This document shows positions 45,517 through 53,354 of a stretch of DNA of 64,000 nucleotides, piece after piece. Below the pieces are notes generated by a model, which saw only the letters and a program-made list of their open reading frames with translations, was not told the DNA's origin and ran no database searches. The stretch comes from Halostreptopolyspora alba. GTDB taxonomy: Bacteria; Actinomycetota; Actinomycetes; Streptosporangiales; Streptosporangiaceae. Location: NCBI GenBank assembly GCA_003725585.1, contig RJMB01000002.1, positions 310,001 to 374,000 of the forward strand. Direction: 5' to 3'. A program made the position numbers and the translations under genes. How positions within the stretch are numbered: the stretch's first letter is position 1; every line of letters begins with the position of its first letter.

Positions 45517-45791
45517 TCAGCTCCCATCCACGAGCCGCAGGTCTTCGAGTGGCCCCGGCTCGCCCTCGGCCAGCGGGGGCCGCTCGAAGCAGATACTGAC
45601 CTCACAGTCGACGTAGGGGCCGAAGCGGGCGATACGCCGGTACCCGGCGCGCTCGTACGGCGCCATCGACTCCGGCCGCCCGGCCCCGGTCTCCAGGTCC
45701 TCACCGTAGTGCCGCACGACCCCGCGCTCCTGCTCGACGCGCGGCCGGGCGGCGGTCGCGTGCTCCCCAGCCGATCTCCTCGACAGGAGAG
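45517..45791 (-). pseudogene. C-terminal fragment of a GNAT acetyltransferase
   Basis: The segment LETGAGRPESMAPYERAGYRR and the following FGPYVDCEVSICFE form the closing part of a GNAT domain (the usual text is LYERAGYRRI..FGPY..). Before it, from 45791 down to about 45700, the frame is open but reads as Arg/Ala filler, and the acetyl-CoA binding motif is missing. The gene has lost its N-terminal two thirds. It sits directly behind an intact GNAT gene on the same strand. Confidence 0.65.
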
Positions 45792-45797
45792 CACGGT

Positions 45798-46373
45798 TCA
45801 GTAACCCATGCCAGCGCTGGCGGGCACGACGCCGCGGTCAAGACGGTAGAGCACGTGCCGGGAGAGCTCATGACCAGCGGGCAGCCGGGGATGGTCGAAG
45901 TCGTCCACGGGGTCGTGACGCATTCCCAACCGCCGCATCACCGCCCGCGAGCGGGTGTTGGCCTCGGTGGTGAACGCCACGATCTCACCCACTCCCACGG
46001 TGACGAAGGCGTGCCGGACCGCGGCGCGGGCCGCCTCGGTGGCGTACCCATGCCCCCAGGCATGCCGCGCCAGGCGCCACCCGACCTCCATGGCCGGGGT
46101 GAAGTGAGCCTCGAAAGGGACGTCCTGCACCCCGGTGAAGCCGATGAAGTCCCCGTTGTGTCGGGTCTCCAGCGCCCAGAGCCCGTAGCCGGCGTTGTGG
46201 AGTGACTCTCGCAACCGTCGTAGCATCGCCAACGACTCCCCACGCGTCAGCGAGGCCGGCAGGTAGCGCACAACCTCCGGGTCGGCGTTGAGATGGGCGA
46301 AGGGCTCCAGGTCGTCCTCGCGCCATTGCCGAAGCAGCAGACGTTGCGTACGCAGCTCACTTACCCCGCTCAC
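45798..46373 (-). CDS. GNAT acetyltransferase, RimJ/RimL type
   Basis: A 191-aa protein from GTG 46373. Landmarks are RTQRLLLRQWREDDLEPFAHLNADPEVVRYLP at the N-terminus, GFTGVQDVPFEAHFTPAMEVGWRLARHAWGHGYATEAARAAVRHAF with the acetyl-CoA loop, and ANTRSRAVMRRLGMRHDPVDDFDHP. This is the standard RimJ/L-like layout for acetylation of a protein N-terminus or a small amine. The frame extends upstream without a better start. It follows bioB at 40 nt and may be read from the same transcript. Confidence 0.88.
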   Translation of the reverse strand: MSGVSELRTQRLLLRQWREDDLEPFAHLNADPEVVRYLPASLTRGESLAMLRRLRESLHNAGYGLWALETRHNGDFIGFTGVQDVPFEAHFTPAMEVGWRLARHAWGHGYATEAARAAVRHAFVTVGVGEIVAFTTEANTRSRAVMRRLGMRHDPVDDFDHPRLPAGHELSRHVLYRLDRGVVPASAGMGY

Positions 46374-46413
46374 TTCGGTGACTCTAGGTTCGGCGCCCGG
46401 CCCGCGCAACCAC

Positions 46414-47472
46414 TCAGGTGTTGGGAGGAACGGTGGTGCCGGCGCCGCGGTGGCGGGTGCGCACCCTCGCCCGGTCGTCGGGCAGTGTCGGCTCACCGAC
46501 CCCCTCGACGGTGAACCCCGCGTCGCGGATCATCGCCAGGTCGGCCTGTCCAGGCTGGCCCTCACTGGTCAGGTAGTCACCCAGGAAGATCGAGTTGACC
46601 ACGTGCAGCGCGAGCGTCTGCAACCCGCGCAGGTGGATCTCCCGGCCCCCGGCCAGCCGCACCTCGGCGTCCGGGAAGACCAACCGGGCCACCACCAGGA
46701 TGCGAAGGCACCGCTGCGGTGTGAGGTCCCACCTGCCGGCCAGCGGCGTACCGTCGAAGGGGATCAGGAAGTTCACCGGCACCGAGTCCGGGTCCAACTC
46801 TCGTAGGGCGAACAACGCGTCGACGATGTCGTCGTCGGTCTCGCCCAGGCCGGCGATGAGCCCGGAGCACGGCGACAGGCCCGCCGTCGTGGCGCTGCGT
46901 ACGGTGTCGACGCGGTCGGAGAAGCCGTGCGTGGTGCAAATGTCGGAGTAGCGCTCGGCCGAGGTGTTCAGGTTGTGGTTGTAGGCGTCGACCCCGGCCT
47001 CGCGCAGCCGGTCGGCCTGGCCCTCGGAGAGCAACCCCAGGCAGGCGCACACCTCCACGCCGGGGTGTTCGGCCTTGATTTCGGCGATGGTGGGTTCCAG
47101 GCGGCCCACGTCCCGGTCTGTGGGGCCGCGGCCGCTGGCGACCAGGCACACCCGCGAGGCGCCCGCGTCGATCCCACAGGAGGCCGCCGTACGCGTCTCC
47201 TCGGGGGACAACCAGGTGTAGGTGAGAATGTCGGCGGAGGAGCCCAACCGTTGGGAACAGTAGGTGCAGTCCTCGGGACACAGCCCACTCTTGAGGTTGA
47301 CCAGGTAGTTGAGTTTGACACGGCGTTCGAAGTAGCGAAGCCGCACGCGGAAGGCCGCCGCGACGGCGTCGAGGAGGTCGTCGTCGGTGCTGGTGAGCAC
47401 TTCCAGTAGTTCGGTGCGGGTGGGCTGTTCGCGGCGCAGCGCCTTCTGCGCGAGGAGGTCGAATTTCGCCAT
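46414..47472 (-). CDS. bioB: Biotin synthase BioB
   Basis: A 352-aa radical SAM enzyme that inserts sulfur into dethiobiotin. The [4Fe-4S] motif is CPEDCTYC (Cys65, Cys69, Cys72). [72 protein letters not shown] and the Arg-containing LAGGREIHL are the usual BioB blocks. Other biotin genes are not in the window. No clear BioQ-type operator was found; TGAAC at the upstream edge is only a half-site. The ribosome-binding site is weak. Confidence 0.96.
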   Translation of the reverse strand: MAKFDLLAQKALRREQPTRTELLEVLTSTDDDLLDAVAAAFRVRLRYFERRVKLNYLVNLKSGLCPEDCTYCSQRLGSSADILTYTWLSPEETRTAASCGIDAGASRVCLVASGRGPTDRDVGRLEPTIAEIKAEHPGVEVCACLGLLSEGQADRLREAGVDAYNHNLNTSAERYSDICTTHGFSDRVDTVRSATTAGLSPCSGLIAGLGETDDDIVDALFALRELDPDSVPVNFLIPFDGTPLAGRWDLTPQRCLRILVVARLVFPDAEVRLAGGREIHLRGLQTLALHVVNSIFLGDYLTSEGQPGQADLAMIRDAGFTVEGVGEPTLPDDRARVRTRHRGAGTTVPPNT

Positions 47473-47554
47473 GCGGCTGATGATCCGGTACCGGCCGGGT
47501 CGTGGTCAGCCGCGAGACACGCCAAAGTTCACCCGCTGTGGTTGTGGAGCCGCT

Positions 47555-48115
47555 CTAGCGTCGCCGCCCGGACAGCGCCAGCAGACGGGTCTGCGCGTCG
47601 GCGTCGTCGGACACCGGCACCGGGGGAGCGAACAGCGGACCACCGGCCATGCCCTGCTGTTCGGCCCAGTCCAGCACCCTGGCCGCCAGGGAGGGGTCGA
47701 GATCCTCGTCGACACCGAGGGCGCGGGCCAGGTCCCAGGCGTGCACCGTCAGGTCGAAGGTCATCTGCCACAGGTACAGCGAGGCGTGGGCGTCGCCGAA
47801 CGACAGGTGCACGGTGCGCTCGGTCGCGTCGGGCTGTAGCCAGGCGTTGCGGGCCTCCCGCGAAGCGACCTCCCAGGTGGCGATGGGGTTCTCGCCCAGG
47901 AGATCGCCCTCGTAGCGGTCGCCGGCCTCCTCGATTCGGCCGCCGGCCAGCAGGAACGGCACCCAGAGTTGTTCCCCCACGAGGTGGTTGACCAGGTCGT
48001 GGACGTCCCATTCGGCGCACGGTGTGGGCTCGCCCCACTGTGTCATCCCCACGGCCCTCACCCGGCGGTCGAACTCGCCCATGGCCCGGCCGTGCAGGTC
48101 CAGCAGGTCCGACAT
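47555..48115 (-). CDS. TIGR03086-type DinB/mycothiol-dependent isomerase-like metal protein
   Basis: A 186-aa helical-bundle protein. The N-terminal block GEPTPCAEWDVHDLVNHLVGEQLW gives the first His ligand, and LWQMTFDLTVHAWDLARALG gives the last. This is the maleylpyruvate isomerase N-terminal-like, metal-binding DinB fold, widespread in mycothiol-producing actinobacteria. The actual reaction is unknown. It has its own gene block, opposite to DoxX. Confidence 0.88.
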   Translation of the reverse strand: MSDLLDLHGRAMGEFDRRVRAVGMTQWGEPTPCAEWDVHDLVNHLVGEQLWVPFLLAGGRIEEAGDRYEGDLLGENPIATWEVASREARNAWLQPDATERTVHLSFGDAHASLYLWQMTFDLTVHAWDLARALGVDEDLDPSLAARVLDWAEQQGMAGGPLFAPPVPVSDDADAQTRLLALSGRRR

Positions 48116-48331
48116 GCGCTGGCTCCTTCCGTCACGCCACGATCGACTTCTTTACCGGGAGTGGGCTACCCGGCCCGCCCTGACACCCAACGCCGAGCGG
48201 GGCGTTCGTTGGTGCGCGGAGCCGGCACAGCCGGGGCACCGCTGGTGCGGCCCGCCTGGGACGTCAGGTTGCTCGGCGGGCGTGTTGGGGCAGGCGGTGG
48301 GGAAGAGACGCCCAACACCACACACCAAAAC

Positions 48332-48366
48332 CATAGAGTAACAAAATAATCACTCTATGATCATAG
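48332..48366 (+). promoter_or_regulatory. Operator-like inverted repeats at the doxX promoter
   Basis: CATAGAGT (48332-48339) is perfectly inverted as ACTCTATG (48352-48359), 12 nt apart, in an AT-rich promoter. CTATGATCATAG (48355-48366) is a second perfect palindrome overlapping the right arm. TATGAT at 48356-48361 is a good -10, so a bound repressor would cover it. No regulator gene is adjacent. Confidence 0.6.
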
Positions 48367-48395
48367 CAGTGTGTCATCCGAGCCTGGAGGTCCAC

Positions 48396-48803
48396 ATGGA
48401 CATCGTCGCGCTCATCGGCCGAGTACTCTTCGTGCTGGTCTTTCTGATGTCGGGGTTCAACCACCTGACGAACCTGGCCGCCATGTCCGGCTACGCCGAG
48501 TCCAAGAACTTCCCCGCCCCACGCGCCGCGGTCGCCGTGAGCGGAATCTGGATCATCGTCGCCGCGCTTCTGGTGCTGATCGGTGTCTGGGGCGACCTCG
48601 GCGCCCTGATGCTGTTCGTGTTCCTCGTCGCGACCGCGTTCGGCTTCCACGCCTTCTGGTCGGAGAGCGACCCGGGCACCCAGCAGAACGAGATGAACCA
48701 CTTCCTCAAGGACATCGCCCTGGCCGGAGCCTCACTGGTGCTGTTCGCCGTCTTCAGCCAGGTCGGTATCGGTCTGACCGCCACCGGCCCGTTGTTCGGC
48801 TAA
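48396..48803 (+). CDS. DoxX-family membrane protein
   Basis: A 135-aa four-helix protein from ATG 48396 behind GGAGG. IGRVLFVLVFLMSGFNHLTNLAAMSGYAESKNFPAPRAAVAVSGIWII is the DoxX opening, and NEMNHFLKDIALAGASLVLFAVF the end. DoxX/DoxD-like proteins take part in membrane redox or oxidative-stress functions (in mycobacteria with SodA and SseA). The palindromic promoter suggests it is induced by a specific signal. Confidence 0.9.
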   Translation: MDIVALIGRVLFVLVFLMSGFNHLTNLAAMSGYAESKNFPAPRAAVAVSGIWIIVAALLVLIGVWGDLGALMLFVFLVATAFGFHAFWSESDPGTQQNEMNHFLKDIALAGASLVLFAVFSQVGIGLTATGPLFG

Positions 48804-49062
48804 CAAGCCCCGGTACGGGCCAAGCGGGACCCGTATGACGGGAATGTCCACGACCAGCGGACACGGATACGCTAGTCACGGGCTCAGCTCCTGTTGTCTC
48901 AGGAGCCCTCGGTGCGGCGCGCCCACGCCAGCCGGGGGCGTCTTCCCGTCGGCTCCGGCCCTCACTCCTCAGGGAGCGGAACCGGAGTGCGAGATCCCTG
49001 GATTCCCCCGGTCAGGCCGGGCGATACTAGGTCCTGCCGGCCCTCTACCTGGGGGTATCCCG

Positions 49063-51186
49063 ATGAGGCTACTCGTCGTGGACAACCACGACTCCTACAC
49101 CTACAACCTGGTCCAGTTGCTCTCTCGCGTACTGGGCGATCACCCCACGGTGGTGACCAACGACGACGAGCGCTGGCGGGAGCTCGATCCGGCACGGTTC
49201 GACGCCGCGGTCATCTCCCCGGGCCCGGGGCGCCCCCAGCACCCCCGCGACCTCGGCCAGGTGCCGCGTGTGCTGGCGGTACCCGGCCTTCCCGTCCTCG
49301 GGGTCTGCCTGGGCCACCAGGCCATCGCCCACGCCGCCGGGGCCAATGTCGGCCCGGCCCCGGCGGCACGCCACGGCCATCTCAGCCGTGTGCACCACAC
49401 CGCGCGTGGGCTTTTCGCGAACCTGCCGCAGGACTTCACGGCGGTGCGCTACCACTCGCTGGCCGCGCCCCCGCCACTGCCCACCCCCCTGTCGGCGACG
49501 GCCTGGGCCGAGGACGGGGTGGTCATGGCGCTGGAACACGCCACTCTGCCCCGCTGGGGAGTCCAGTTCCACCCCGAGTCCATCGCCACCGAGCACGGGG
49601 CGACTCTGGTCGCCAACTTCGCCCACCTGGCCAGCCAGGCACGCGCCCTGTCCCAAACCCCGGCGACGCGCCCGGACCCGGGAGAGACCGAAAACCCCCA
49701 CGACACCCACCACACCGAACCCACCCCCTCTCACCTCCACGAACACCGGGGATCCGTGACCGAAACCCGCGCGGCGGCCCTCGATCCGCACCCCGCCCAC
49801 CCCCTGCGGGTCCGGGTTCTGGACCACGCGGTCGACACCGACCACGCCTTCACCCGACTCCACGGAGACTCCCAGTACGCGTTCTGGCTCGACAGCAGCC
49901 GCCTCGGCGGCACCGCCCGCTTCTCCTTCCTCGGCGACGCCAGCGGCCCCACCAGCGAGGTACTCACCTACCGGGTCGGCGACACCGCGGTCGCGGTCCA
50001 CACCCACGACGGGCAGCGGCGCGAGGCGGGCACCATATTCGACGCGCTGCGCCGGCGCGTCGCCCACCGCCCCCACAGCCACGACACCGGCCTGCCGTTC
50101 GACTTCAGCGGCGGCTACGTCGGCTACTTCGGATACGAGCTCAAGGCCGACTGCGGTGCCTCGGCGGCCCACCGCGCCCCCACCCCGGACGCGGTCTGGC
50201 TGCGCTGCGACCGCGTGGTGGCCGTGGACCACCACCACGACCGCACCTATCTGGTGGCCAGCGCCCACGACCCCGGCGCACAGGACTGGCTGGCCGCCAC
50301 CGAGAACATTCTGACCACCGGCGACCCGCCCCCATCACCGCCCGTCGGGACCGGAACCTCGGGCATCGACATCGAACCGCTGCTGGAGCATCCTCGCGAG
50401 CGCTACCTCACCGACATCAAACAGTGCCTGGACCACCTCGCCGCCGGGGAGAGCTACGAGATCTGCCTGACCAACCGGCTACGGATGGATGCCCCGCCCG
50501 ACGACCTCGCCTACTACCGGCGACTGCGCGCCGCACGGCCCGCCCCCTATGCCGCGCTGTTGCGGCTGGGCGAGGTCAGCGTCCTCAGCGCCTCACCCGA
50601 ACGCTTCCTGCGCATCGACGCCCACGGGGTCGCCGACAGCCGCCCCATCAAGGGCACGGCCGCGCGCCACCCCGACCCCGAAACCGACGCCCAACGGGCC
50701 GAGGCGCTGCGCGCCGGCGCCAAGACCCGTGCCGAGAACCTGATGATCGTCGACCTGCTGCGCAACGACCTGGGACGGGTGTGCCGGGTCGCGAGCGTGG
50801 ACGTGCCGGCGTTCATGTACACCGAGTCCCACGCCACCGTGCACCAGCTGGTCTCCACGGTCCGGGGCAGCCTGCGGGCGGATGTCACCCCGGTGGACGC
50901 GATCCGCGCCTGTTTCCCCGGTGGTTCCATGACCGGGGCGCCGAAGCTGCGCACCATGGAGATCATCGACCAGCTGGAGTCCTCGGCGCGTGGGGTCTAC
51001 TCGGGCGCGCTGGGCTATGTCGCCCACAACGGGACCGCTGACCTGAGCATCGTCATTCGCGCCGCCGTGCGCCACGGCGACACGCTCACCGTCGGCGCGG
51101 GTGGGGCCATCGTTTTGGACTCCGAGCCCGACGAGGAGTACGCGGAGATGCTGCTCAAGGCCGCGGTCCCGTTGGAGGGCGGGTGA
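49063..51186 (+). CDS. pabAB: Fused aminodeoxychorismate synthase PabA-PabB
   Basis: A 707-aa bifunctional enzyme. Residues 1-195 are a class I glutamine amidotransferase (VDNHDSYTYNLVQLL, nucleophile Cys in VLGVCLGHQAIA, His/Glu in WGVQFHPESI). A linker of about 55 residues leads to the chorismate-binding part. That part carries PIKGTAARHP, whose Lys marks aminodeoxychorismate synthase as opposed to anthranilate synthase (PIAGT), and FPGGSMTGAPKLRTMEIIDQLE. The product feeds p-aminobenzoate for folate or antibiotics. The frame is open further upstream (to 48835), but only ATG 49063 begins the amidotransferase fold. Confidence 0.94.
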   Translation: MRLLVVDNHDSYTYNLVQLLSRVLGDHPTVVTNDDERWRELDPARFDAAVISPGPGRPQHPRDLGQVPRVLAVPGLPVLGVCLGHQAIAHAAGANVGPAPAARHGHLSRVHHTARGLFANLPQDFTAVRYHSLAAPPPLPTPLSATAWAEDGVVMALEHATLPRWGVQFHPESIATEHGATLVANFAHLASQARALSQTPATRPDPGETENPHDTHHTEPTPSHLHEHRGSVTETRAAALDPHPAHPLRVRVLDHAVDTDHAFTRLHGDSQYAFWLDSSRLGGTARFSFLGDASGPTSEVLTYRVGDTAVAVHTHDGQRREAGTIFDALRRRVAHRPHSHDTGLPFDFSGGYVGYFGYELKADCGASAAHRAPTPDAVWLRCDRVVAVDHHHDRTYLVASAHDPGAQDWLAATENILTTGDPPPSPPVGTGTSGIDIEPLLEHPRERYLTDIKQCLDHLAAGESYEICLTNRLRMDAPPDDLAYYRRLRAARPAPYAALLRLGEVSVLSASPERFLRIDAHGVADSRPIKGTAARHPDPETDAQRAEALRAGAKTRAENLMIVDLLRNDLGRVCRVASVDVPAFMYTESHATVHQLVSTVRGSLRADVTPVDAIRACFPGGSMTGAPKLRTMEIIDQLESSARGVYSGALGYVAHNGTADLSIVIRAAVRHGDTLTVGAGGAIVLDSEPDEEYAEMLLKAAVPLEGG

Positions 51187-51249
51187 GGGCCCATCCACGG
51201 TGGTGAGCCAGGCGTTCGTGCCGGTCGTGGCCGCGGTGGAGGCGGTACC

Positions 51250-51954
51250 GTGACGACCATGGACAATGACGCGATCGAACGGCCGTCCACCTCGGTCGAG
51301 GACTACGTGAAGGTCATATATGACCTGCAGGAACGTGGTTCTGGCCCGGTGACGATCTCGGGGATGGCCGAACGCCTGTCAGTGTCCAACTCCTCGGTGT
51401 CGGGAATGCTGCGCAAGCTCGGCGAGCTCGGCCTGGTCGAGCACCAACGCTACGGCGACGTCCGGCTCACCGACACCGGGACCAAGGCCGCCCTCGCGGT
51501 TCTGCGGCGGCACCGGCTGCTGGAGACCTACCTGGTCGAGGCGTTGGGCTACTCCTGGGACGAGGTGCACGACGAGGCCGAGACCCTGGAGCACGTCGTC
51601 TCCGACAAGTTCGTCCAACGCATCGCCGACCACCTGGGCAACCCGAAGGTGGACCCGCACGGCGACCCCATTCCCACCATCGAGGGCGACATCGTCGAAC
51701 GCGACACCCACCTGCTCTCCGAGGCGACCACCGGAACGGCGGGTGTCATTGTCCGGGTCAACGACTCCGACCCCCACCTGCTGCGCTACCTGGCCGACCA
51801 GCGGATCGGCATCGGGATGCGGGTGGAGGTGGTCGAGCGCCAACCCTTCGGCGGGTCCCTGGTGATCCGTGTCGGTCCGCCCGAGGACCAGCGCGAGCAG
51901 CCACTGGGGTTGGTGGCGGCCGAGGCGCTGTGGATCGCCCCGTCGAGTCAGTGA
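51250..51954 (+). CDS. DtxR-family metalloregulator, manganese (MntR) type
   Basis: A 234-aa protein with an N-terminal HTH (VEDYVKVIYDLQERGSGPVTISGMAERLSVSNSSVSGMLRKL), a dimerisation/metal domain and a C-terminal SH3-like domain (FGGSLVIRVG). The metal ligands were compared with DtxR by eye: the primary-site Cys102 is Glu111 (HDEAETLEH) and Met10 is Asp18 (VEDY), while Glu114 and His115 are kept. Asp and Glu at these places are the mark of Mn-selective MntR; DtxR/IdeR have Met and Cys. The ancillary ligands His88, Glu92 and His107 are present. The likely target is the Mn/Fe importer 2.3 kb downstream. It is probably not the iron regulator of the des boxes. Confidence 0.87.
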   Translation: MTTMDNDAIERPSTSVEDYVKVIYDLQERGSGPVTISGMAERLSVSNSSVSGMLRKLGELGLVEHQRYGDVRLTDTGTKAALAVLRRHRLLETYLVEALGYSWDEVHDEAETLEHVVSDKFVQRIADHLGNPKVDPHGDPIPTIEGDIVERDTHLLSEATTGTAGVIVRVNDSDPHLLRYLADQRIGIGMRVEVVERQPFGGSLVIRVGPPEDQREQPLGLVAAEALWIAPSSQ

Positions 51955-51958
51955 TGGT

Positions 51959-52150
51959 TCACAACGATCGGAGCGCGGACACCGTCACCACCGGGCGACT
52001 CCCGAGCAGCGTTGACTCGTGGGCGCCGAACGCGGCGCGGGAACCGTTGTAGGAGAAGAACGCGTGGCCGTGCCCAGATCCGGCGGGTTGGCCATGATCC
52101 CGCCGTTGATGTAGTCGGCGTCGTGCTCGGTCGCCCAACGCTCGGTCCTC
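51959..52150 (-). pseudogene. Remnant of a 6PGDH-like/imine-reductase-type NAD(P) oxidoreductase
   Basis: On the minus strand, around 52135-52066, one frame reads ADYINGGIMANPPDLG. From there the next frame continues GHAFFSYNGSRAAFGAHESTL down to about 51995. Together they match the central block of NAD(P)-dependent beta-hydroxyacid/imine reductases (..DGGIMA.P..IGT..YSGS..AF..H..). A one-base loss at about 52066-52070 separates the two frames, and the Rossmann N-terminus and the helical C-terminus are both gone. Its former promoter survives upstream. Confidence 0.65.
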
Positions 52151-52215
52151 TGAGGTGTCGAATCCGCCCGGCTGCCGCCGCGTCACGCACCGGTTCGGCT
52201 GACCTCGCCGACCCG

Positions 52216-52246
52216 AACCCAGAACCCCAAGTCAAGTTGAGGTCAA
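52216..52246 (-). promoter_or_regulatory. Second SoxR/MerR-type promoter, in front of the oxidoreductase remnant
   Basis: On the minus strand TTGACC (52246-52241) is followed by 19 nt and TGGGTT (52221-52216). The spacer region holds CCTCAACTTGACTTGGGG (52242-52225), 15 of 18 matches to the SoxR box. It has the same geometry as the site at 29357-29387 and points at the broken oxidoreductase gene. Confidence 0.6.
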
Positions 52247-52287
52247 TCCCGGTTCGACGCGAACCTCGGATGACTGGCGCGACGCGA

Positions 52288-52320
52288 GGGGGCGCGCCAC
52301 ACCACGCGTGGCACGCCCCC
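52288..52320 (-). terminator. Terminator of the small secreted-protein gene
   Basis: GGGGGCG-C-GCCAC (52288-52300) pairs with GTGGC-A-CGCCCCC (52308-52320), a 13-position stem with one mismatch and a 7-nt loop. It lies 97 nt past the stop of the leftward gene at 52417. Confidence 0.65.
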
Positions 52321-52416
52321 CTCAGAGCGGGACCTCACCCCGATGTTTCTCAACCCGAAACAACGGCAGCTCACGCTGCCCGAGGCCCCGCCCACCACCA
52401 CTGCGCCCCGGCACCG

Positions 52417-52737
52417 TTACGGGGAAATATCCAGCTCGCAGCCGGTACCGGAGACGACCAGGCCGCCATCCGGGTCCGGGGCGGTGCTCGCGTCATCGCA
52501 CACGTACTCCTCATCCCGCTCTTGGTCGACGAGGACGAACCCGACCGTGCCCGGTGCCCCGCCATCACCGCGGACACACTGATAGCCGGTCGCCTCGGCG
52601 GTCACTGAGTTGTAGTCCACGCTGGCGCAGTCGTAGACGACGATGGCCGCCGCGCCCAGGGCGGGACCGGTCACCGCGCTCCAGGCGGCGATGCCCGTGA
52701 TAGCGGCGACGACACACGTCAGTGAGCGAATACGCAC
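52417..52737 (-). CDS. Small secreted protein with four conserved-looking Cys
   Basis: A 106-aa protein from GTG 52737 behind GGAGGG. A basic start (RIRSLTCVVAAITGIAAW) and hydrophobic stretch end near GPALGAAA, a Sec signal with a probable cleavage site at about residue 28-30. The mature part of about 77 residues is acidic and has four Cys (YDCAS, YQCVR, YVCDD, TGCEL), able to form two disulfides. The function is unknown; small Cys-paired exported proteins of this kind include enzyme inhibitors. It is flanked by strong hairpins on both sides. Confidence 0.65.
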   Translation of the reverse strand: MRIRSLTCVVAAITGIAAWSAVTGPALGAAAIVVYDCASVDYNSVTAEATGYQCVRGDGGAPGTVGFVLVDQERDEEYVCDDASTAPDPDGGLVVSGTGCELDISP

Positions 52738-52795
52738 AATCCCTCCATCGCTAGGAGTCACTAAACAATTTCATACAGTAACAACCATTGGGGGT

Positions 52796-52833
52796 GGTGA
52801 CCATCGACTGCCCCGGGGTAGTCGATGGTCACC
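52796..52833. other. Perfect 14-bp stem-loop in a 390-nt gap
   Basis: GGTGACCATCGACT (52796-52809) is perfectly inverted at 52820-52833, and the 10-nt loop GCCCCGGGGT is itself self-complementary. It lies 59 nt upstream of the secreted-protein start. It could be an operator, a small-RNA element or the end of a leftward transcript. Confidence 0.55.
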
Positions 52834-52914
52834 GGCGCGCCGGTGGGGGCGGGGTATCGGCGCACCGGCCATACCGCTGACCCGCGCAGAGACAGAGCGG
52901 AGACAGAACTGTGA

Positions 52915-52946
52915 GGTCTCGCGGTCTCTGGCGAGAACGCGAGACC
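52915..52946. terminator. Second long stem-loop in the same gap
   Basis: GGTCTCGCG (52915-52923) pairs with CGCGAGACC (52938-52946), and inside them TCTC pairs with GAGA around a TGGC loop, making a 13-bp stem with one internal mismatch. It is probably a terminator for leftward transcription coming from the FhuF-like gene, or part of an RNA element with the stem at 52796-52833. Confidence 0.5.
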
Positions 52947-53127
52947 CCACAGCCTCCGCACGTGGCGCCTTCCCTCGGAAAGCTGGCGGCCGGCCACCGC
53001 ACGCGACCAGGCAGCGGATGTACGCTCTCGCGGGCTGGACGAAGGCCGGCCGCCCAGGCCGTTGAGCTGGGCACCGATCCCGTCGGCCCGCGTGATTCAT
53101 CGGCCCGCTCCGGGGTAGCGGACATTC

Positions 53128-53343
53128 ATGGTGACAGACCGCCACGACGACGAGGGGGGCCAGGGGAGCGCGTTCGGCGACAGCCGCCCGTTGGCCGATC
53201 GCCGGTCACAGCGCAGCGATCCCTTCCCCGAGCCCGGTGACGAGTTCGCCGGCGAGCACGCGCCCTCGGAGACCGATCCGGCCGCATGGTCGCCCCGGCA
53301 GAGCGTGCGGGACAACCGACCCGAGTGGCCAACGCGGGCCTAA
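53128..53343 (+). CDS. Possible small hydrophilic protein, 71 aa
   Basis: The ATG-started frame has strongly GC-rich third positions throughout, which supports coding. The product is very hydrophilic and acidic (DRHDDEGGQGSAFGDSR, EPGDEFAGEHAPSETD), with no domain and no Cys. The ribosome-binding site is poor. It is convergent with the FhuF-like gene, 11 nt apart. It could equally be a chance frame. Confidence 0.4.
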   Translation: MVTDRHDDEGGQGSAFGDSRPLADRRSQRSDPFPEPGDEFAGEHAPSETDPAAWSPRQSVRDNRPEWPTRA

Positions 53344-53354
53344 CCGGGCCCCGC

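Noticed and set aside
47473-47556. BioQ-type operator in front of bioB
   Set aside because: Only a TGAAC half-site is present; the matching GTTAC half three bases away is missing.
48835-49062. In-frame extension of PabAB upstream of ATG 49063
   Set aside because: It is a Cys/Pro-rich stretch without family content. The amidotransferase fold starts directly at MRLLVVDNHDS.
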